This document shows, one piece after another, positions 12,232 to 17,007 of a stretch of DNA of 17,007 bases. A program made the position numbers and the translations under genes. The stretch lies in contig JAILOA010000367.1 of the NCBI GenBank assembly GCA_024691065.1, forward strand, positions 1-17,007. Direction: 5' to 3'. Within the stretch, counting starts at the first letter, position 1. Every line of letters begins with the position of its first letter. Source of the stretch: Lachnospiraceae bacterium (GTDB lineage: Bacteria > Bacillota > Clostridia > Lachnospirales > Lachnospiraceae). Below the pieces are notes generated by a model, which searched no databases, was not told the origin of the DNA, and was given only the letters and a program-made list of their open reading frames with translations.

Positions 12232-14853
12232 ATGAACAAGGTAGTAGGAATTATTGCACACGTAGATGCCGGAAAGACAACACTTTCCGAGGCACTTTTA
12301 TACAGCGCGGGCAGCATCAGGAAGCTTGGAAGGGTAGATAGGCAGGATGCATTCTTGGATAATTTTGAGCTTGAAAGGAAGAGGGGAATTACCATATTTT
12401 CCAAGCAGGCAATCATAAATGTTCCGGACAAAATCACACTCCTGGATACTCCGGGCCATACTGATTTTCAGGCAGAAACCTTTAGAACTCTGTCTGTGCT
12501 TGACTATGCAATTCTAGTAATCAGCGCCTCCGAAAAAATCAATTCACATACGATTTCTTTGTACAAAATGCTTTTGGAGCGAAATATTCCTACCCTGATT
12601 TTTCTTAATAAAATGGATATGCCGACCGCAGACAGCAGTAGTATTATTCAAAAATTAAATGAATTGTTTGATGTTGATTTTGTGAAATTTGTAGAGCTAT
12701 CAAAAGATAAAAATTCCTCGGAGGATTCCATTAGAACGATAAGCCTCTTTTCCAAAAAAGATAACGAATCAATCGATACATTTTATGAAAATATAGCGAC
12801 CTGCGATGAAGAGGTCCTTAATTCATATATGGAAGACGGGGCTATCGAGGACTCAGTAATTGCCGATTTAATCGCCGATTGTAAGCTTGTGCCGGTGATT
12901 GAGGGGTCGGCTCTTAAGCTCAAGGGAATCGAAGAGCTGATTAATATAATTAAGAATTATTCTTTGGAGAGGGAATATCCGGATGAACCGGAATTTATAA
13001 CATATAAGATATCAAGGGATGATAAAGGAAATAAACTTACTCATGTAAAGATTACAGGCGGAAGATTTAATACAAGAGATATAGTAGATGACGAGAAAAT
13101 AACCGAAATCAGATTTTATTCGGGTGAAAAATACGAGACCAGGGCTTCGGCCGAGGCGGGCGATCTGGTGGTTTTTATGGGACTTGAGAATTCAAAGTTC
13201 ACCGGCGAAGATCAGGTTATGCCTGTAATGACTTATACTATAAGGCTTCCGGAGGGGGTAAGTATTCACGAGTTCCTGCCGAAGATGAAGATACTTCAGG
13301 AAGAGGAGCCATCCCTTAATCTTGAATATAACGAAGAATTAAAGGAAATTCAGGTACGAATCTTCGGTAAGGTACAGATGGAAGTCCTGAAAACCATAAT
13401 TAAAAGTCGTTTCGGGGTGGATATAGATTATACCAATGGAAAGATTGTATATAAGGAAACCGTTGCTTCTGTGACTTACGGAGCGGGACATTTTGAGCCT
13501 TTGAGGCATTATGCCGAGGCACATGTTAGGATTGAACCGGCAGAGCGTGGCAGTGGAATTACCATAAAAAGTGAATGCAGCACCGACGATCTTGCACTAA
13601 ATTGGCAGAGACTCATTGCCACACATCTAAGCGAAAGGGAGTTTCGCGGGGTTCTTACGGGCAGCCCGCTTACGGACGTTTGCTTTACGATTGTTGCCGG
13701 AAGGGCACATAATAAGCATACCGAGGGTGGGGATTTTCGCCAGGCAACCTACAGAGCGGTACGCCAGGGGCTTATGAAAGCGGAAAATGTATTGCTCGAG
13801 CCTTATTATGTGTTCACTCTTACCATTCCGATGGAGTATGTCGGAAGAGCTATGACTGATTTGGAAAAGATGGGAGCGGACATAAATGCACCTGAAAGTA
13901 ACGGTGAAATAAGTATTTTAAAGGGAAAGGTAAGTGTATCCGCGATAACCGATTACAATATGGAAGTTACATCTTACACGAAAGGAGCGGGAATACTTGA
14001 GTTAGAGCCTTGCGGCTATGATATTTGTAAAAATGCCGAAGAGGTTATTGCCGCGAGAAATTATAATCCGGATGAGGATATTATGAATCCTTCGGGTTCG
14101 GTTTTCTGTCATCACGGTTCGGGAGAGTATGTTCCGTGGGATGAAGCAGACAGTCAGATGCATGTGCAGATTGGTGCGGCAAAAGAAGCAATTCCCGAGG
14201 AAATCCGCCTGAAGCAAATAGGACGTGAGATAGAAAAAAAGAAGATCACCGAGGATGAGTTAAATGAAATATTTAACAGGACATTCGGAAGCAAAAAGGA
14301 TGACAGGTCCTCAAGATTTAAATATAAAAAGAGAAGAAGTTACGGACCGGATAGCATAAAGAGCACCGGAAGCCATACCTACAACAGCAAGGAAGATTAT
14401 GAGAAAATAAATAAGAAAAAGGGGAATTCCGGCAAGAATATTTTGCTCGTGGATGGGTACAATGTAATTCATGCCTGGAAAGACCTTTCCGATCTGGCTA
14501 ATGAAAATCTTGATGCTGCCAGAGGAAAGCTTATGGATACATTATGCGAATTTGCTGCATACAGGGATTATGAGCTTATTTTGGTTTTTGATGCTTACAG
14601 GGTGAAGGGTAATCTTGGCGAGATGAGTATGTATAATAATATTCATTTGGTTTATACAAAGGAAGCCCAGACTGCGGATGAGTATATTGCAAAGGCTGCT
14701 ATAGAGCTCGGAGACAAAAACCGGGTAACGGTTGCGACCTCGGATGCTCTAATCCAGCTTATCATAAGAGGAAATAATTGTTTACTTATGTCCTCAAATG
14801 ATTTGCTTGAAAATGTAAATAAGGCGAAGGAGCAGATTCGGGAACAGTTGTGA
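12232..14853 (+). CDS. TetM-like translational GTPase fused to a Rae1/YacP-type (NYN) ribonuclease domain
   Basis: 873 aa; start supported by GAAAGG 8 nt ahead. Residues 1 to about 245 are a GTPase domain: AHVDAGKTT (P-loop), RGITI (51-55), DTPGH (72-76, His76 the hydrolysis residue), NKMD (126-129), GSAL (from 225). EF-G-like domains II-V follow to about residue 610, including FGKVQMEV and, in domain IV, TEGGDFRQATY. After a segment with SVFCHHGSGEY (623-633) and a basic linker (about 692-735), residues 736-873 match the ribosome-associated A-site mRNA endonuclease Rae1 (YacP): LVDGYNVIHAW with Asp741, VFDAY with Asp787, TADEY with Asp816, ATSD with Asp838. All acidic active-site positions are kept. 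Domain IV lacks the YSPVSTPADF loop of true Tet(M), so tetracycline resistance should not be assumed. Likely role: clearing or cleaving mRNA on particular ribosomes. Confidence 0.88.
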   Translation: MNKVVGIIAHVDAGKTTLSEALLYSAGSIRKLGRVDRQDAFLDNFELERKRGITIFSKQAIINVPDKITLLDTPGHTDFQAETFRTLSVLDYAILVISASEKINSHTISLYKMLLERNIPTLIFLNKMDMPTADSSSIIQKLNELFDVDFVKFVELSKDKNSSEDSIRTISLFSKKDNESIDTFYENIATCDEEVLNSYMEDGAIEDSVIADLIADCKLVPVIEGSALKLKGIEELINIIKNYSLEREYPDEPEFITYKISRDDKGNKLTHVKITGGRFNTRDIVDDEKITEIRFYSGEKYETRASAEAGDLVVFMGLENSKFTGEDQVMPVMTYTIRLPEGVSIHEFLPKMKILQEEEPSLNLEYNEELKEIQVRIFGKVQMEVLKTIIKSRFGVDIDYTNGKIVYKETVASVTYGAGHFEPLRHYAEAHVRIEPAERGSGITIKSECSTDDLALNWQRLIATHLSEREFRGVLTGSPLTDVCFTIVAGRAHNKHTEGGDFRQATYRAVRQGLMKAENVLLEPYYVFTLTIPMEYVGRAMTDLEKMGADINAPESNGEISILKGKVSVSAITDYNMEVTSYTKGAGILELEPCGYDICKNAEEVIAARNYNPDEDIMNPSGSVFCHHGSGEYVPWDEADSQMHVQIGAAKEAIPEEIRLKQIGREIEKKKITEDELNEIFNRTFGSKKDDRSSRFKYKKRRSYGPDSIKSTGSHTYNSKEDYEKINKKKGNSGKNILLVDGYNVIHAWKDLSDLANENLDAARGKLMDTLCEFAAYRDYELILVFDAYRVKGNLGEMSMYNNIHLVYTKEAQTADEYIAKAAIELGDKNRVTVATSDALIQLIIRGNNCLLMSSNDLLENVNKAKEQIREQL

Positions 14854-14942
14854 TATAAGGCATAGGAGATATTTGCAGTGATATCTGTTGTAAGAGAGTT
14901 TGCGAAGATGAGAATGTGCAGATTTGGGAATAACTGCGATAA
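14824..14942 (+). repeat. Degenerate direct repeat across the GTPase-nuclease stop codon
   Basis: GCGAAG-x-CAGATT(C/T)GGGAA-x-TG-x-GATA is seen at 14824 (gene end) and again from 14902, with an insertion of about 8 bp in the second copy. The match is weak and would not be called alone; it is listed because the pattern is the same as at the other gene ends. Confidence 0.4.
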
Positions 14943-14951
14943 AAATAATAG

Positions 14952-14989
14952 ACAGGCTGTGTTACCGTAATTATGGTAACACAGCCTGT
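14952..14989. terminator. Strong bidirectional intrinsic terminator
   Basis: A perfect 15-bp stem, ACAGGCTGTGTTACC and its complement, with an 8-nt loop. TTTTG follows on the plus strand and an A-rich stretch precedes it, which reads as a T-run on the minus strand. It serves the GTPase-nuclease gene and the convergent chemoreceptor. Confidence 0.92.
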
Positions 14990-15014
14990 TTTGTATATTC
15001 TTGTGTGTTTTATT

Positions 15015-17007
15015 TTATAACCGGAACTGTTTAACGGAATCATCAAGTTGCTGGGAGAGCACCTTTAGTTCTCTTCCGGAAGCAGACATTTCACGACCTT
15101 CACTGCTAAACATTTCCGATACACGAAGCATCTTCTCGCAGTTAATAAGAATTGTTTTTGAATTAAAGTTTTGTTCATTAGTATTTTTAGCTATATCATT
15201 TGCGATATCATCTATTCCGTTTAAGGAATTAACCAAACCGTCCATAAGAGTTTTAATTTCAGCCATCTTATTTTCAATGTTAAAAAAGTTGGCACTGGTA
15301 CTTTCGACAGCTGTATTTCCTGCGTCGATTTTGGTCATGGTATCGGATATTACGTTGTTTACTTTTTCCATAAGGCCCTCAAGGGTCTTGGTTGTAGCTA
15401 CGATGTGTATTGCGGATTCTGCAGTCTGGTCGGCAAGTCGTCTGACCTCATCGGCAACAACCGCAAAGCCCTTTCCTACTTCACCTGCACGGGCTGCCTC
15501 TATAGAAGCATTGAGTGAGAGGAGATTGGTCTGTGAGGCTATTCTATTAATTTCATTAATCATTTCGTTGATTCCATGAAGACCATTTGTCATATCATTA
15601 ACAGCGATTACAAATTTTTGGGAAAATTCATGAATGATTGTTATGGTATTTGACAGGTTGGTCATTTCACCATGACCTGTATCGATTTCATCCACTACAT
15701 TATCCAATTTTTCTTTTACTTCATCGGCTGAAGTGTTTGCATCGGTTATTTCGGTATTAAGCTGATTAGCATTTTCTGCAAGTACGTCTATGGAAACTGA
15801 CATTCTCTCAATTGTCTGCTTCAGGTTTTTAAGTGAAGAGGTTTGGTCAGCTGCAAGTTCTTCGAGTTTGACTGCCACAGCCTCATTATCTTCCGCTTTT
15901 TGATCCACTGCAACTACAGCATCATCTATATCCACCACCACGACTCTTAATTTGTCGGCAAATTGGTTGAATTTACTTGATATAAGACCGATTTCATCGT
16001 TGGATTTTACGGATGAACGATTTGTAAGATCCATATCGTGCATACGGTCAATCATGCTGGTAATGCGGTTTACAGGCTTAAGCATTTTAACCATAAGCAT
16101 ATAAATAATTACACATATAAGTACAGTTCCGATTATGGTTCCGAGAACTATGAAAATTAAAACTGAATTGATTTCCTTGGTTATATCATATCTAGGTACC
16201 ACAGATATAATAAGCAGGTATGTATTTGGGATTTTTTTTGTGCAAATGTAATAATCACTTGTTCTTTTGAACGACTCATATTTTTGTGAGCTTATCAGTT
16301 TGGATACATAAACGCTGATATCATCTTTAAAGGTGGATATGTCCTGACCATCCTGTGAAGAGTCCTTTTTGTTGGTTATGACGGTATTGGTAAGCGTATC
16401 CACGGCATAGACATAACCGCTCTGATAAATAATCTCATTTGTAAGTATGTAGCTTATCTCGTAAAGTGAAATGTCTGCACTTAGAACGCCAATTACATTG
16501 TCATCTTTATCCTTTATATTTGAAAATGCGGAAATAACCAATTCGTCGGTGTTTGCATCCATATATACCTCGCCATAGGTTACATTATCTGCTTCAAGAC
16601 CTTTTATATACCATGGGCGTTCCTTCATAACCCATCCATCTGTCGGTTCCCAAAGTTTATGTACAAACCGACCGCTTTCGAAACCGGCATAGATACCGGT
16701 CGGGATAATGTCTTCATAGGCATCAGCTATATTTAATATATATTCTTCCATTTCTTCTTCGGTATCGCAGGATTCTTCGATAGAATGCTTAACGCCCTCT
16801 AATATTCCGTCAACATCATTGACACTGGCCAAAATTTCAAATTCGGTTGAGGCAGTTACCTCTCTTATCTGCTCCTCAGCCCTCAGGTTCATTATTTTTA
16901 TAATGTGTCTGCTGGTAACCACCATGATGACGATGTTTAGAAGCAAAACTACAGCGACAACGAGAATTACAATTTTATTTTTTACGCCGATTCCCTTGTT
17001 AAAATCA
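15015..17007 (-). CDS. Methyl-accepting chemotaxis protein with dCache-type sensor (5' partial)
   Basis: The frame stays open to the window edge on the minus strand, so the start lies outside; at least 663 residues are present. Order: a short Lys-containing N-terminus, transmembrane helix 1 (KNKIVILVVAVVLLLNIVIMVV), an extracellular double-Cache sensor, transmembrane helix 2 (around position 16110-16160), a HAMP domain with NDEIGLISSKF, then a long coiled-coil signalling domain. Its hairpin tip (about 15440-15555) holds NLLSLNASIEAARAGE and GFAVVADEVRRLA, the universal CheA/CheW-contact motif. The sensor has RPWY and VLSADIS, matching part of the R-x-W-Y...D pattern of amino-acid-binding dCache domains, so an amino-acid ligand is plausible but unproven. 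It implies a motile cell. No repeat spans its stop. Confidence 0.93.
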   Translation of the reverse strand, partial: DFNKGIGVKNKIVILVVAVVLLLNIVIMVVTSRHIIKIMNLRAEEQIREVTASTEFEILASVNDVDGILEGVKHSIEESCDTEEEMEEYILNIADAYEDIIPTGIYAGFESGRFVHKLWEPTDGWVMKERPWYIKGLEADNVTYGEVYMDANTDELVISAFSNIKDKDDNVIGVLSADISLYEISYILTNEIIYQSGYVYAVDTLTNTVITNKKDSSQDGQDISTFKDDISVYVSKLISSQKYESFKRTSDYYICTKKIPNTYLLIISVVPRYDITKEINSVLIFIVLGTIIGTVLICVIIYMLMVKMLKPVNRITSMIDRMHDMDLTNRSSVKSNDEIGLISSKFNQFADKLRVVVVDIDDAVVAVDQKAEDNEAVAVKLEELAADQTSSLKNLKQTIERMSVSIDVLAENANQLNTEITDANTSADEVKEKLDNVVDEIDTGHGEMTNLSNTITIIHEFSQKFVIAVNDMTNGLHGINEMINEINRIASQTNLLSLNASIEAARAGEVGKGFAVVADEVRRLADQTAESAIHIVATTKTLEGLMEKVNNVISDTMTKIDAGNTAVESTSANFFNIENKMAEIKTLMDGLVNSLNGIDDIANDIAKNTNEQNFNSKTILINCEKMLRVSEMFSSEGREMSASGRELKVLSQQLDDSVKQFRL

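Noticed and set aside
12232..14853. tetracycline-resistance gene tet(M/O/W)
   Set aside because: The GTPase part is TetM-like, but the domain IV loop signature of true ribosomal protection proteins is missing, and the protein carries an extra nuclease domain.

Overview
The window is AT-rich, has Firmicutes-style GGAGG ribosome binding sites, and carries a Clostridia-type gene set: recN, a DHH phosphoesterase, a LacI-family regulator, a TetM-like GTPase fused to a Rae1/YacP nuclease, and a dCache chemoreceptor. This suggests a motile, probably gut or rumen Lachnospiraceae relative of Butyrivibrio or Lachnospira. That placement is inferred from gene content and style; no marker gene here proves it.

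Layout. Positions 1-252 hold the 3' end of recN (+). A DHH-family phosphoesterase (664-1590, -) converges on it. A LacI-family regulator (1967-3037, -) is divergent from an orphan rhamnulokinase (3628-5190, +). The ~590 bp between them carry two perfect cre/LacI-type palindromes 205 bp apart, a good promoter and a possible leader attenuator. A run of + strand genes follows: a class I aminotransferase (5415-6605), a HisC-like aminotransferase (6885-7946), a membrane-anchored VanY-type D,D-carboxypeptidase (8135-9127), a GT-C membrane glycosyltransferase (9399-11213), a D-lyxose isomerase (11302-11988) and an 873-residue EF-G/TetM-like GTPase with a C-terminal Rae1 nuclease domain (12232-14853). 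A strong bidirectional terminator (14952-14989) separates this run from a convergent methyl-accepting chemotaxis protein (15015 to beyond the window end, -).

The most unusual property is not a gene. At seven of eleven gene ends, and weakly at an eighth, the last codons plus the stop codon and following bases are tandemly repeated 2-5 times directly downstream. Each gene has its own unrelated unit: recN 69 bp, DHH 34 bp, aminotransferase 47 bp, hisC 40 bp, VanY-like 74/73 bp, glycosyltransferase 48 bp, lyxose isomerase 70 bp. Copies within an array differ by substitutions, so they are unlikely to be a simple assembly artefact. Every downstream copy is a complete tail-plus-stop, so recombination between copies would swap the C-terminus without breaking the gene. 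The lacI gene shows no repeat at its 3' end but has a comparable 67/68-bp array in front of its start.

The second highlight is the fusion of a ribosome-binding translational GTPase to an A-site mRNA endonuclease domain, which suggests a single-protein ribosome-clearing factor. The carbohydrate genes (rhamnulokinase, lyxose isomerase) lack their usual pathway partners in this window.
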